This document shows positions 38,801 to 44,449 of a stretch of DNA of 64,000 nt, one piece after another. Both the position numbers and the translations under genes were made by a program. Within the stretch, counting starts at the first letter, position 1. Each line of letters starts with the position of its first letter. Under the pieces are notes generated by a model that searched no databases, was not told the origin of the DNA, and saw only the letters and a program-made list of their open reading frames with translations. The DNA is from Ceratotherium simum simum (taxonomy: Eukaryota > Chordata > Mammalia > Perissodactyla > Rhinocerotidae): contig NW_004454289.1 in NCBI RefSeq assembly GCF_000283155.1, positions 405,804-469,803 on the forward strand, read 5' to 3'.

Positions 38801-39147
38801 GAAGAGAGTGCTATATCAACTCCATTTGGAAGACCTCTTAGACTGAATCTATCCTAATAACTAAGAACTCATTCATTCAATGTGTATCTACTACTGAGAG
38901 TGCTCACTACATAGAGAGCTAGGAGACTCCGGGAATACAAAGATGAATAGAGTTTCTGCCTTAATGGGACTCAGTCTAAGAAATGACTATTCTTAAAGAC
39001 TCTACTTTTACCAAAGAAACTCACATACTTTGGCCTATGTTTTGATTGCTTCAAGCATTCCTGAAAACAATTAAATTCGGACCAGAACTGCAAGATTTTC
39101 TCTTCTTCAGCAGGAAAACTGATGTTTTCTGGAACTTGTTGAACCAT
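2682..39147 (-). CDS. IARS1: Isoleucyl-tRNA synthetase, cytoplasmic; coding exons 2-20 (3' part outside window)
   Basis: Class I aminoacyl-tRNA synthetase that charges tRNA-Ile in the cytosol and belongs to the multi-synthetase complex. Nineteen coding exons joined at their splice sites give one uninterrupted frame of 2137 nt, about 712 codons. It follows my memory of human IARS1 (1262 residues) throughout with no indel noticed. The ATG at 39145-39147 starts [19 protein letters not shown] (the HIGH signature) falls at residues 55-58, and the CP1 editing insert at about 200-400 has [11 protein letters not shown] and [21 protein letters not shown] is at 600-604, and the anticodon-binding helices begin near 625. 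The C-terminal region, including the vertebrate-specific part, is not in the window. Mitochondrial IARS2 is excluded by these matches and by the neighbouring NOL8. One intron uses a GC donor; the others checked are GT-AG. Confidence 0.97.
3699..3713. promoter_or_regulatory. Palindromic GGAACAnnnTGTTCC (steroid-receptor element type)
   Basis: GGAACAACATGTTCC has two perfect inverted hexamers with a 3-nt spacer, the glucocorticoid/androgen-receptor architecture. It is intronic in IARS1. Function is unproven. Confidence 0.4.
3715..3745. repeat. Perfect 14-bp inverted repeat
   Basis: TTTACTAAACATGT (3715-3728) and its exact reverse complement (3732-3745) are separated by TCC. A further GTTTACTAA follows at 3751, and ACATGTTCC is repeated directly at 3705 and 3724. 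Confidence 0.9.
4397..4541 (-). CDS. IARS1: IARS1 exon 19
   Basis: 145 bp, residues 624-672: [18 protein letters not shown] then [18 protein letters not shown] and [12 protein letters not shown]. This is the hinge into the helical anticodon-binding domain. The acceptor is CTCTTCCAG and the donor GTGTGGGCC. Confidence 0.95.
4895..5012 (+). mobile_element. MER5A fragment
   Basis: It shows TAGAGGCCAGGGATG, CTAAACATCCTACAAG and GTGCCGAGGT in MER5A order. Only the right half is present, next to a G-rich run. Confidence 0.65.
4897..4920 (+). repeat. (GGGGGCA)3 run, G-quadruplex motif
   Basis: Four G-tracts (5, 5, 5 and 3 G) are separated by CA, meeting the usual G3+N1-7 pattern. It is on the non-transcribed strand relative to IARS1's template usage and is intronic. 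Confidence 0.7.
5640..5723 (-). CDS. IARS1: IARS1 exon 18, KMSKR motif
   Basis: 84 bp, residues 596-624. It encodes [18 protein letters not shown] then [15 protein letters not shown] (residues 600-604, bases 5699-5713) is the mobile ATP-binding loop. The acceptor is TTTTTCAAG and the donor GTACAAACC. Confidence 0.96.
6010..6655 (+). mobile_element. L1 3'-end fragment
   Basis: It has typical mammalian L1 3' sequence: CTGGAAACAACCCCAATGTC, GATTCCATTTATATAACAT, GTGGTTGCCAGGAGTTGGG, and an A-tail at about 6643-6653. It is truncated and has no coding. Confidence 0.75.
6656..6850 (+). repeat. MIR SINE
   Basis: It contains the MIR core tract: CACTCATTTGCTGTGTCACC, TTGGGCAAGTTACTTAATTT and TCTGTACCTCAAATTCCTCA. 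It sits directly after the L1 tail. Confidence 0.75.
7436..7522 (-). CDS. IARS1: IARS1 exon 17, followed by a GC donor
   Basis: 87 bp, residues 567-596: [17 protein letters not shown] then [11 protein letters not shown] plus the first two bases of Ser (AG). The acceptor is TTTTTTCCAG. The exon must end at CCAG to keep frame with the next exon (SDGQKMSKR), which leaves GCAGGTC as the donor, so this is a GC-AG intron. A GT two codons downstream would break the frame. Confidence 0.94.
7655..7760 (+). mobile_element. hAT-type non-autonomous repeat fragment
   Basis: It includes CACATTAGAATCATCTGGGG, typical of a common mammalian DNA-transposon family (MER20/MER5B-like). The exact family is not resolved. 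Confidence 0.45.
7756..9161. other. IARS1 intron sequence with nothing recognised
   Basis: Between exons 17 and 16 I see no gene, clear repeat or RNA. Open frames on either strand lack similarity and codon structure. Confidence 0.5.
9162..9356 (-). CDS. IARS1: IARS1 exon 16
   Basis: 195 bp, residues 502-567. It begins [17 protein letters not shown], followed by [32 protein letters not shown] and [20 protein letters not shown] and EGIDQTRGW are catalytic-core signatures of IleRS. The acceptor is TTTATTAG and the donor GTATGTCCC. Confidence 0.96.
9744..9817 (-). CDS. IARS1: IARS1 exon 15
   Basis: 74 bp, residues 478-502: [17 protein letters not shown] then ISDLHRE plus two bases of Ser. The acceptor is GTTTTGACAG and the donor GTCAGTTTC. 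A small open frame on the other strand here is only a shadow. Confidence 0.94.
9818..11151. other. IARS1 intron, no feature recognised
   Basis: Unique-looking, moderately AT-rich intron between exons 15 and 14. Confidence 0.5.
11152..11278 (-). CDS. IARS1: IARS1 exon 14, catalytic core
   Basis: 127 bp, residues 435-477: [19 protein letters not shown] then [19 protein letters not shown] and DLEE. The [12 protein letters not shown] segment lines the aminoacyl-adenylate pocket in class I IleRS/ValRS/LeuRS enzymes. The acceptor GTTTATTGCAG lies only 51 bp from the A-tail of an inserted SINE. Confidence 0.96.
11329..11518 (-). mobile_element. ERE-type SINE
   Basis: On the minus strand it begins GGGGCTGGCCCCATTAAGTG and carries the GATGTTAGGTCAGGGC-type tail and an A-tail (plus-strand T-run 11331-11346). 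It is full length but diverged. Its tail lies about 50 bp upstream of IARS1 exon 14's acceptor. Confidence 0.85.
11519..13087. other. IARS1 intron, no feature recognised
   Basis: The rest of the intron between exons 14 and 13, after the SINE, shows no gene or clear repeat to me. Confidence 0.45.
13088..13186 (-). CDS. IARS1: IARS1 exon 13
   Basis: 99 bp, residues 402-435: [18 protein letters not shown] then [15 protein letters not shown]. The acceptor is TTCCCCAG and the donor GTGAGCAG. The Trp codon is split into the next exon. Confidence 0.95.
13855..13946 (-). CDS. IARS1: IARS1 exon 12
   Basis: 92 bp, residues 372-402: [18 protein letters not shown] then [12 protein letters not shown] plus two bases of Arg. 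SYPFCWR is the return strand from the editing insert to the catalytic core. The acceptor is TTTTTTAACAG and the donor GTGAGAAG. Confidence 0.95.
14130..14245. repeat. MIR-like remnant
   Basis: CCCCAAGGTCACGAAGCTGC and AATCAGAGCCCAGTTTTTCT follow the MIR 3' pattern. It is short and degenerate. Confidence 0.4.
14447..14569 (-). CDS. IARS1: IARS1 exon 11, editing-site aspartate
   Basis: 123 bp, 41 codons, residues 331-371: [18 protein letters not shown] then [19 protein letters not shown] and QHVK. It opens DDY where I recall EDY in human, so the editing aspartate of the G-x-x-D motif is kept. The donor is GTCTGTGCC, a weaker GT site. Confidence 0.95.
14912..14929. repeat. 18-bp perfect palindrome
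   Basis: TGCAACACATGTGTTGCA is fully self-complementary. Related half-units (TGTGTTGC, TGTGTTGCA, ACACATATGCA) cluster within 14893-14956. Confidence 0.9.
15170..15450. repeat. MIR SINE, degenerate
   Basis: CCCCATTTTACAGAAGAGGA, GTGAGGCACAAAGAAATACC and GGCAATGCTTGGATTCAAAC follow the MIR consensus order. Confidence 0.65.
16630..16830. repeat. MIR SINE, degenerate
   Basis: CCCATGTGCCAGAGGAGGAA, GGCCAAGTAACTCACTAAAG and AGCGGCAGGGCTGTGACTTA match the MIR layout. Confidence 0.6.
17283..17352. repeat. CA/GACA microsatellite
   Basis: Mixed CACAGACA and CA repeats, about 60 bp downstream of IARS1 exon 10 in the transcript. Confidence 0.9.
17413..17508 (-). CDS. IARS1: IARS1 exon 10, editing-site motif
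   Basis: 96 bp, 32 codons, residues 299-330: [16 protein letters not shown] then [25 protein letters not shown] is the conserved editing-site loop. The acceptor is TTTTTCCAG and the donor GTGAGTAG. A CA/GACA microsatellite lies about 60 bp past the donor side. Confidence 0.95.
18273..18540 (+). mobile_element. ERE-type SINE with A-tail
   Basis: Head GGGGACCAGCCCAGTGGTGC, B-box-like GGTTTGGATCC, two GATGTTAGCTCAGGG repeats and a terminal A-run. It is an older, diverged copy. Confidence 0.85.
18550..18705. repeat. MIR-like remnant
   Basis: GGTTTGCCCAAATCACACAA, CTAGCAATGATGAAGCTGGG and GGCCTGAAAGAAATTC are reminiscent of a MIR in the forward sense. Confidence 0.45.
18706..20430. other. IARS1 intron, little recognised
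   Basis: Between SINEs in the exon 10/9 intron I see no gene. A short stretch near 19290-19335 ends like a hAT-type repeat (GGTTGAGAGTCACTAATCTAG-like), but it is too short to assign. Confidence 0.4.
20443..20687 (-). mobile_element. ERE-type SINE with TSD
   Basis: The minus strand reads GGGGCCAGCCCAGTGGCACA. TATCAAATTTA flanks it on both sides (20432-20442 and 20691-20701). Confidence 0.9.
20951..21011 (-). CDS. IARS1: IARS1 exon 9
   Basis: 61 bp, residues 278-298: [19 protein letters not shown] then VK, where I recall LK in human. The acceptor is CTTTCCTAG and the donor GTGAGCTTAG. It encodes part of the editing domain. Confidence 0.94.
21286..21373 (-). CDS. IARS1: IARS1 exon 8
   Basis: 88 bp, residues 249-278: [20 protein letters not shown] then LESDYEILE plus two bases of Arg. 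The acceptor is CTCACAG and the donor GTGAATATAC. Confidence 0.94.
21640..22150 (-). mobile_element. L1 3' fragment, antisense
   Basis: The plus strand shows the reverse of an L1 tail: CTCCATTTTATGGAGATACA, TTTGCTACTATGAACATTGG and CTCCTAGAAATAGAAAAGCA. It is old and non-coding. Confidence 0.6.
22980..23071 (+). mobile_element. ERE-type SINE cut by assembly gap
   Basis: A young-looking head (GGGCCGGCTCCGTGGCTTGG, GGTTCGGATCCCGGG) runs straight into Ns. The missing tail would fit within the gap. Confidence 0.85.
23072..23207. other. Assembly gap (136 N)
   Basis: An unbroken run of N. It lies inside a SINE, a usual cause of short-read collapse. Confidence 0.99.
23212..23935 (+). mobile_element. 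Solo-LTR-like element, copy 1
   Basis: It aligns in order with 26591-27430: GAGCTCCTAAAACCC, CCTCCATAAAAATCCC, GTATCCTTTATAATGTTC, GTCAGTCAGAAGCAC and GACTGAGCCCTTAACC. The layout is that of an ERVL/MaLR-type LTR. The family name is not resolved. It has no internal genes. Confidence 0.65.
24036..24279 (+). mobile_element. ERE-type SINE
   Basis: GGGGCCAGCCCAGTGGCGTA head, GGTTCAGATCCCAGG box, two GATGTTAGC-type repeats and a short CA/A tail. Confidence 0.9.
24457..24699 (+). mobile_element. ERE-type SINE with 16-bp TSD
   Basis: AAGAAATGTAAGCTTT occurs exactly on both sides (24441-24456 and 24700-24715). It has a full head, B-box and A-rich tail. It lies about 70 bp before the end of intron 7. 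Confidence 0.95.
24785..24932 (-). CDS. IARS1: IARS1 exon 7, editing domain start
   Basis: 148 bp, residues 200-249. It begins [18 protein letters not shown], and its [11 protein letters not shown] is the conserved threonine-rich strand of the CP1 post-transfer editing pocket. It ends [12 protein letters not shown] plus one base. The acceptor is TTTATTTCAG and the donor GTAAGTATG. Confidence 0.95.
25122..25371 (+). mobile_element. ERE-type SINE with TSD
   Basis: Flanked by AAAAAAATGTTTT copies. GGGTTCAAATCCCAGG is the B-box region. A diverged subfamily. Confidence 0.88.
25780..26370 (+). mobile_element. L1 (L1ME-like) 3' fragments
   Basis: TAGATGATAATATTGTATCA, AGATGTCAGGTCTGCAACG and TACTCTCCAAGGGTCC resemble an L1ME 3'UTR. 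A second L1 piece follows (GGATGCAGAGAAATCAGAAC). Confidence 0.6.
26375..26550 (+). mobile_element. Interspersed repeat with 'GGGCCAAACCTGGCC' core
   Basis: CCATGGTCCATGGGCCAAAC then CACAAAGCCTAAAATATTTA and GGGCCCTTTACAGAATTTGC. The same family recurs at 55120-55730 and reversed at 63625-63710. It is a common mammalian hAT-like repeat; the name is not resolved. Confidence 0.6.
26591..27475 (+). mobile_element. Solo-LTR-like element, copy 2, with 5' internal duplication
   Basis: Same family and orientation as 23212-23935. Its first ~90 bp are tandemly duplicated (26591-26679 and 26682-26763, both ending TTGTTCTAATG). It carries TTATAATAAACTGG (AATAAA) and ends with GTGACTAGCAAAGG-like sequence. 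Confidence 0.65.
27540..28260 (+). mobile_element. L1 3' fragment
   Basis: ATTCCACCCCTGGGTATGTA, GCCCAAGACTGGAAATTACC and GTTGGAAGTGAGGGACAGTG follow L1 ORF2-end/3'UTR order. It likely continues the L1 interrupted by the repeats at 26375-27475. Confidence 0.65.
28810..29044 (+). mobile_element. ERE-type SINE, 5' truncated
   Basis: It starts at GTGGCATAGTGGTTAAG without the usual GGGGCCAGCCC. B-box and tail repeats are present. Confidence 0.88.
29341..29636 (+). mobile_element. Chimeric ERE SINE (long form)
   Basis: The head and 'CAGCAACTGGAAGGATGTGC ... GGGGCTTTGGG' body are followed by a second tail module (GGAGGAGGATTGGCAATAG, GATGTTAGCTCAGAGCC, then GATGTTAGCTCAGGGC). The same join is seen at 51683-51981. 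It is inserted in L1-like sequence. Confidence 0.85.
30972..31007. repeat. 16-bp perfect inverted repeat with 4-nt loop
   Basis: TGCTTCCATCATACCA, loop ATCA, TGGTATGATGGAAGCA. It is not inside any SINE or L1 I recognise, and it lies 75 bp left of the ERE TSD. Confidence 0.95.
31085..31302 (-). mobile_element. ERE-type SINE with 16-bp TSD
   Basis: TCTTCCAAATACTTTT is repeated exactly at 31068-31084 and 31303-31318. A young copy with the GGGGCTTTGGGGG tail module and A/T-rich end. Confidence 0.95.
31700..31817 (-). CDS. IARS1: IARS1 exon 6
   Basis: 118 bp, residues 160-199: [18 protein letters not shown] then [21 protein letters not shown]. The first G completes the Trp codon. The donor is GTATGTGAG. 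This segment leads into the CP1 editing insertion. Confidence 0.95.
32642..32894 (+). mobile_element. ERE-type SINE (chimeric form) with 15-bp TSD
   Basis: AAAAAGTGATGTTTT lies at 32627-32641 and 32895-32909. The body has GGGCTTTGGGGAGG joined to GAGGAAGATTGGCAACAG, the same module order as the other chimeric copies. Confidence 0.93.
32945..33195 (+). repeat. MIR SINE, degenerate
   Basis: GAGTATTAGATTCACTATCA, TTAGCTGTGTGATCTCACG and ACTTTCTTCACTTCAGAGTC follow the MIR order. Confidence 0.5.
34157..34657 (-). mobile_element. Older ERE-type SINE split by a younger one
   Basis: The outer copy has CATAATCTCT on both sides (34147-34156 and 34658-34667). Its head is at 34461-34657 and its tail at about 34157-34227. 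Confidence 0.8.
34228..34458 (-). mobile_element. ERE-type SINE nested in another ERE
   Basis: A complete, less diverged copy (minus strand GGGGCCGGCCCGGTGGCGCA) inserted in the T-rich (A-tail/inter-module) part of the outer one. Confidence 0.85.
34920..35295 (+). mobile_element. L1 3'UTR fragment
   Basis: GAAATCTCTGTACCTTCC, TTTCAATTTTGCTGTAAACC and AAAATGCTCTACAAAAAACT are the classical L1 3' end, with an A-rich tail. Confidence 0.7.
35434..35516 (-). CDS. IARS1: IARS1 exon 5
   Basis: 83 bp, residues 133-160: [18 protein letters not shown] then LYPQFMESV and two bases of a Trp codon. The donor is GTAGGT. The acceptor TTTTTAAAG is purine-rich and weak. Confidence 0.94.
35850..36715 (+). 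mobile_element. L1ME-like 3' fragment interrupted by ERE
   Basis: ACCTGACAGATATCACCTTA before the SINE continues as GGAGACTAAGGAGATGTGAC and TTGGATCTTGGATCAG after it, in L1ME 3'UTR order. Confidence 0.6.
36167..36400 (+). mobile_element. ERE-type SINE
   Basis: GGCTGGCCCCATGGCATAGT head; GGGTTCAAATCCTGG box. Flanks are near-repeats AAAGAAAGACTGAAGGGA and AAAGAAAGATTGAGGGA. The tail has a short internal duplication (AAAATAGGGGAAGA twice). Confidence 0.9.
37789..37908 (-). CDS. IARS1: IARS1 exon 4
   Basis: 120 bp, exactly 40 codons, residues 93-132 ([18 protein letters not shown] to MRYSTEWK). It continues the Rossmann-fold catalytic domain. The acceptor is ATTTTCAG and the donor GTATGTTGG. 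Confidence 0.95.
38168..38324 (-). CDS. IARS1: IARS1 exon 3, HIGH motif
   Basis: Residues 40-92. It holds [19 protein letters not shown]; the ATP-binding HYGH is residues 55-58 and PHYGH lies at 38270-38284. The exon ends at [12 protein letters not shown] before donor GTATGTT. The first base A completes the split lysine codon from exon 2. Confidence 0.96.
38870..38995. repeat. L2-like remnant
   Basis: ATTCATTCAATGTGTATCTA, GGGAATACAAAGATGAATAG and CTTAATGGGACTCAGTC follow the common L2 3' pattern. Confidence 0.45.
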
Positions 39148-39154
39148 TTTGTTG
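39029..39154 (-). CDS. IARS1: IARS1 exon 2, first coding exon (CDS 39029-39147)
   Basis: The acceptor TTCTCTTGCAG is followed by seven 5'UTR bases and then ATG at 39147. The exon encodes residues 1-40 ([19 protein letters not shown], later [16 protein letters not shown]). The donor GTATGTGAG begins at 39028. The purine context CAAAATGG around the ATG suits a start codon. An in-frame ATG lies farther upstream, but it is in the intron. Confidence 0.96.
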
Positions 39155-39254
39155 CTGCAAGAGAAATCAAATTTATTATTCTCCAAAGAGAAGTCTACGA
39201 ATAACAGAGTACCATACATTAAAAAGAGTGTACACGTTACTACCCATACTACAT

Positions 39255-40445
39255 GGTACTTTAAGAAAAATTATAGCTTTTTTTGAGGTAAAGTTCACAT
39301 ACCATAAAGTTTACCCTTTTAAAGTGTACAATTCGGTAGTTTTTAGTATGTTCACAAGATCGTGCAACCATCACCACTGTCTAATTCCAGAACATTTCAT
39401 CACTGCTCCCTCCCCTGCCTTCTAAAAACCTGTACACATTAGCAGTCACTCTCCATTCCCTCCTTTCCTAGCCTCATGGCAACCATTAACCTGCTTTCTG
39501 CCTCTATAGATTTTCCCATGCTGGACATTTCACATAAATGGAATCATGTATATATAGCTTATTTCGTCTGGCTTATTTTACTTAGAATTATGTTTTCAAG
39601 GTTCACCCATGTTGTAACATGTATTCCTACTTTACTACATTTTATGGCTGAATAGTCTTTTCATTGTATGGATATGCCACATTTTATTTATTCAGGACAT
39701 TAGGATTGTTTCCACTTTTTGGCTATTATGAACAATGCTGCTATAAATATCCGTGTACAAGTTTTTGTGTGAACATATGTGTTCAGTTCTCTTGGGTGTG
39801 TACCTAGGAGTAGAATTATTGCTAGGTCATATGGTAACTCTGTGTTCAACTTTTTAAGAAACTGCCAAAATGTTTTCCAAAGCTGCTGCATCATTTTACA
39901 TTCTCCTAGCAGTGAATGAGGATTCCTGTTTCTTTATATCCGCACTCCTTGTTGGCCATTTTTGGATTACAGGAAACCCTAGTGGGTATGAAGTAGTATC
40001 TTATTGTGGTTTTGATTTGCATTTCCCTAATGATTAGTGACTTTGAGCACTTTTTCATGTGCTTATTGGCCATTTTTATATTTTGTTTGGAGAAATGTCT
40101 ATTCATCCTTTGCCCATTGTTTAATTGGGTTGTCTTTTTATTGCTGAGTTGTAAGAGTTCTTTATATACTCAAAATACAAGTCCCCTATCAGACGATTTG
40201 CAAAAATTTTCTCCCATTCTGTGGGTTGTCTTTTTATTTTCTTCACGGTATTCTCTGAAGCACAAATACTTTTAATTTCGGTGAAGTCCAGTTTATCTAT
40301 TTCTTGTTTTGTTACTTGAGCTTCTGGTGTTACATCTAAGAAACTATTAGCTAAAACAAGGTTATGAAGTTTTAGCTGTTATATTTAGGTCGTTGAACCA
40401 TTTTGAGTTATTTTTGTATATAGTGTGATGAAGGGATACATGATA
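39255..40445 (-). mobile_element. L1 fragment, antisense, about 1.2 kb
   Basis: The plus strand carries the reversed L1 ORF2 end/3' region: TTTCCACTTTTTGGCTATTA, AACAATGCTGCTATAAATAT, TTTTGATTTGCATTTCCCTA and TTGGGTTGTCTTTTTATTGC. It is in IARS1 intron 1, just upstream of the first coding exon. It is degenerate. Confidence 0.8.
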
Positions 40446-40933
40446 CTTTTTAAGTTATTGCAAAACTTGTGTCTAAATTACACTCTTCACTTATTTTTCA
40501 ACTACAGTATAACACTTAGTAATTGTAGACAATATGCTTCCAAAAGCAAACAAGAAAATCTTGGAAATTCTGTCTAATGATACTAAAAATGGATATGCCT
40601 GAAAAAAATAAATCTCAAAGTAGGTAAGAATTCTTACTTATACTCAGACAGAACGCACTTCTGTTGAAATAACTTCATCTCTTTGAGGAAAACAAGTTAA
40701 AACCTAAAAAGTGTTTAAAGCTAAAAAAGATGAGGATCTCACATTCAAATTCTTCTTAGCTCAAACCAGTTTTCCATTTTATCCTTTTTATTACTCATAT
40801 TCATGATTTGTAATCTTAAAGTGTATAAAATTTTTAAGACTTTTGCTAATAACCTCATGCAGAAACACTTGATCAATCCGAGGCTTAACTAGGGAGCATC
40901 CTTAAGCCCATTCCTCCTCAAGGCCTCTTTATT

Positions 40934-41167
40934 TTTTTTTTTTTATTTATTTTTTTTTTTTTTAAAGATTTTATTTATTAAGTTTTTTCCCCCCAAAGCC
41001 CCAGTAGATAGTTGTATGTCATAGGTTCACATCCTTCTAGTTGCTGTACGTGGGACTCGGCCTCACGTTGGACGGAGAAGTGGTGCCTCGGGGCGCTCCC
41101 GGGATCCGAACCCCGGCCGCCAGCATCAGAGCGCGCGCACTTAACCGCTAAGCCACGGAGCCGGCCC
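40934..41167 (-). mobile_element. ERE-type SINE with 14-bp TSD
   Basis: AAGGCCTCTTTATT lies on both sides (40920-40933 and 41168-41181). A young copy resembling the one cut by the gap at 22980. Confidence 0.95.
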
Positions 41168-41809
41168 AAGGCCTCTTTATTCTTACTTTATAATTCTAAA
41201 TAAGGTTGGTGACCAGATTTCCAAGATAACATCAGATTAGAAGGGGACAGGATTGCTAATAAAGAGAAAACACAGAGAAGACAGAAAACTTGAAGAACTC
41301 AAGAACTCTCACAGTTTGGGGTAACTGATTCTAGCAGCAAAGAGACCCACATACCTCAACTAATTCTGAAAACATCAAAGCCGAAGCACAATAATTACCC
41401 ATGCCACCAAAAAAAAAAAATTTTATTACAAGCAGTCTCTCTTCTTTTCTTTCACTTCATTTATTTTTGACATGCGAGAGTGCCTTTGAGTTTTATATAG
41501 GAAAAAAATAAGAAAAGAACAGGTAGGCCATGTAAATTAATTCAGCTATACATTTCTGATTAGATTGTTCCATTAAACTGTACTAAATAGAAGCTGAACG
41601 TCATTTTGGATCGTCAGCTCTTGTTATAACCTCCTGCCTTTCAAGGACAGAAAGAGGTGTTGGTCTGCGCATTTACTGATTTACTAGGGGTCCTACTGGT
41701 TCAGTGACTACATTATTAGAGGCCACCTGAAACTTACGGGATTACATTTGAAGGCTAATAGATCTTTAGAGATCAACACATTTATTTCTGTCACCTCTAA
41801 TGCTCCTCA

Positions 41810-41990
41810 AGGCTGGTCCTATGATCACCAGCATCTATAGGTGCTGACTGATCAGAGTAGACTCGCCAGCCCCACCACAGACTGAGGAGTCAGAATCTTT
41901 TAACCTTTTAATAAGATGCCAGGGGATTAGCACGCACATCAAAGTTTTGAGAGTCACTATTCTCACAGTTCTGACCATTATTCAGGAATA
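41810..41990 (+). mobile_element. hAT-type non-autonomous repeat
   Basis: CAGACTGAGGAGTCAGAATC, ATAAGATGCCAGGGGATTAG and CATCAAAGTTTTGAGAGTCA match a common MER-class element. The name is unresolved. Confidence 0.45.
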
Positions 41991-42134
41991 TCTATCTGAA
42001 CTTTTTTTTTTTTTGAGAAAAAGAGATTTAAGCTTTCTGTGAAGATGGATCGAAACTCACATGAAATTTTCTAGGGAGCCTCTACTCTCCCAAAGATTAA
42101 GAATCATTGCATTATTATGCCAAACACAAAGACC

Positions 42135-42300
42135 CACTGTAATGGCACTGACTATTCCAGGAAGAGCCATGTATCAGTGACCGGGCTATGGTGGCTGCTG
42201 AGGAGAAACAGCCCCCATGCATAAATCACAGGATTGCTCTGGCCCCTCATATCCACTGGAGAGCTGTACATACACAACAGCGTCCAGTAACCACAGGGCC
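42135..42300 (-). ncRNA. SNORA84: H/ACA snoRNA, SNORA84 homologue (hosts miR-3651 segment)
   Basis: It lies in IARS1 intron 1, where human SNORA84 and MIR3651 reside, and in the host's sense. The minus strand shows a 5' hairpin in which GGCCC, ACTGGA and GCTGT pair with ACAGC, TCCAGT and GGGCC in mirror order. Then come an H-box-like AGAGCA (42235-42240), a longer 3' arm, and ACA (42138-42140) exactly three bases from the inferred 3' end. A segment matches my memory of miR-3651 with two differences. H/ACA RNAs guide pseudouridylation; I do not know this one's target. The 5' boundary is uncertain, and an alternative first helix pairs ACAGC with GCTGT farther in. A GT dinucleotide run abuts the 5' side. 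Confidence 0.8.
42168..42190 (-). ncRNA. MIR3651: miR-3651-like segment
   Basis: The minus strand begins CATAGCCCGGTCACTG and ends ATACATG. From memory this is the mature miR-3651 with two internal differences. It is part of the SNORA84 3' domain, so it is best seen as a snoRNA-derived fragment. Whether it is processed in this species cannot be told from sequence. Confidence 0.6.

Positions 42301-42340
<40 letters not shown>
42301..42340. repeat. (TG)n microsatellite
   Basis: An almost pure TG dinucleotide run directly abuts the 5' side of the snoRNA. Confidence 0.9.
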
Positions 42341-42341
<1 letters not shown>

Positions 42342-42896
42342 CGGGAGAGGAAGGAGATTAACTTCACCTCAGGGAAGCGTTCTCCTCTTCCCTCTTACTA
42401 TAATCCACTCTTCCCTATTCCAGGACTCCTTAAGGCCTCTTTGCCTCAACTTCCTGTTCACCAATTTCTAGATACCCTCTTTGACCTTGTGTTTACCTCA
42501 ACAGATCTTGGGAAAGCATTCAAAAACATTTTCATTTAAAATAAATCTCATGATCTTCCTTGCCATACTTGCTCCCATTAATCCCACTGTACTAGTAGTT
42601 CCACATTCCTTCCCATTAGCTGAAATTTCTGAGTCACCCTTAAATACTAACAGATGACCCCACATCCAATTGATCACCAAGTCATGTGGATCTGACCTCT
42701 AAATCTATTTCTCCGTTCCTTCTTCTTCATTCTCAGGTCTTCATAACCTGTTACATTAAGTCAAATCTAACCCCAGAGGTGGGTCCAACTCCAGCCTTTT
42801 CTCACTTTAGTTATATTCTTTTAACATATACTCCACAGATATACTTACAAAAATGTATAAAATATGTGTACAAACATATTAACTGAAGCATTTTTT

Positions 42897-43125
42897 TTTC
42901 TTTTTTTTTGTGAGGAAGATCAGCCCTGAGCTAACATCCATGCCAATCCTCCTCTTTTTGCTGAGGAAGACTGGCCCTGGGCTAACATCTGTGCCCATCT
43001 TCCTCCACTTTATATGGCACATCACATGGCCTGACAAGCGGTGCATCGATGCGCGCCCGCGATCCGAACCCGGGCCGCCAGCAGCAGAGTGTGCACACTT
43101 AACCGCTAAGCCACGGGGCCAGCCC
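42897..43125 (-). mobile_element. ERE-type SINE with 14-bp TSD
   Basis: CTGAAGCATTTTTT lies at 42883-42896 and 43126-43139. Confidence 0.94.
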
Positions 43126-43542
43126 CTGAAGCATTTTTTCTGTAGACAAATATCTGAAAACAACTTAAATGTCCACGAATAGGTAACTAAAATAAATTAT
43201 GGTACATCAATACCATGCAGGCATTAGAAATAAATCATAATAGATGCAATATACATATTACTTATACATACTGAGAAAGAAAAGAGCATGTCAGTTATAG
43301 CAACTTATACTATGTATATTATAACATCATTTTCAAGAGATTTAAAAAGTATATAGTATATTAAATCTATGTTTAAGTAATTCTGCATTTGAATTTAGAA
43401 GGCTACACAACAAACTTAACTATTGCTACCAGCAGTGAGTAGGATTAGGAGAGGAAGGCACAAAAGAACAGATTTTTGTTACTTCATACTACTCTGTTTT
43501 GATTTTTTTAAAGTGTGTATTAACTTTATCACAAAATCTTTT

Positions 43543-43775
43543 TTTTTTTTGGTGAGGAAGATCAGCCCTGAGCTAACATCCGTTGCCAATGCTCCTCTTT
43601 TCGCTGAGGAAGATCGGCCCTGGGCTAACATCTGTCCCCATCCTCCTCTACTTTATATGTGGGACGCCTGCCACATAAGCGGTGCGCAGGTCTGCACTGG
43701 GCATCTGAACCTGTGAACCCCTGGCCACTGAAGCGGAGCACGCGCACTTAACCACTATGTGACCAGACCGGCCCC
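43543..43775 (-). mobile_element. ERE-type SINE with 16-bp TSD
   Basis: TATCACAAAATCTTTT is exact at 43527-43542 and 43776-43791. Confidence 0.94.
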
Positions 43776-44449
43776 TATCACAAAATCTTTTAAAATAAAG
43801 AGAAAAATAAATATCATATATCCCACATACCACTGTAGATTAACCTTCCTAATGGAAAAGCTCTGAAACTATCATTTCTGTATTAGAAAAAAAAATCCAA
43901 TGGCTCCTCACTCCCAACGGTATTCTGTACAGACTTTTCAGTGCAGCACTCAAGGCCACCATGATCTTACCCCAAATTACTACTGTTACTCCAGACCTTT
44001 ACTCTTATAAAACTCAAGCTCCAGCTATATCACCCTCCTGGACGATGCTGAGAAACATAACCGCTTTCCTGACACTGCTTTCCTGTATCAGGCAGGCCCT
44101 TTCTCCACAAACTCGAGCACCACTTAGCTTAAATGTAACTCCTCTACAAGGCTTTCGCCAATGCCCTCTTTTTAGAACTAATATCCCCCTCCCCAGAACC
44201 TGATCCTCTCCTACACACTGTGGCTTATTTGTGCTGCATGTCCCACACACTCTCCAATTCAACTGTAAACTTATTGCTGGCAGAAGCATTTTACCATCTA
44301 ACCTCCAGTGTGTGCTCACACATGGTAAGTGCTCAAAAACGTTTGTTGGAACAAATACCTTTGTCAGCATCCTTAGTTTCCATCAGTGATACTCCTACTC
44401 TCAGCTGCCTTTCCAATCTATCCCACTCCATGGGCTGCCCCTGGCACAC

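Noticed and set aside
39145..39219. An earlier in-frame ATG as the IARS1 start
   Set aside because: It is upstream of a clear splice acceptor (TTCTCTTGCAG) and so intronic; the ATG at 39147 starts the known N-terminus.
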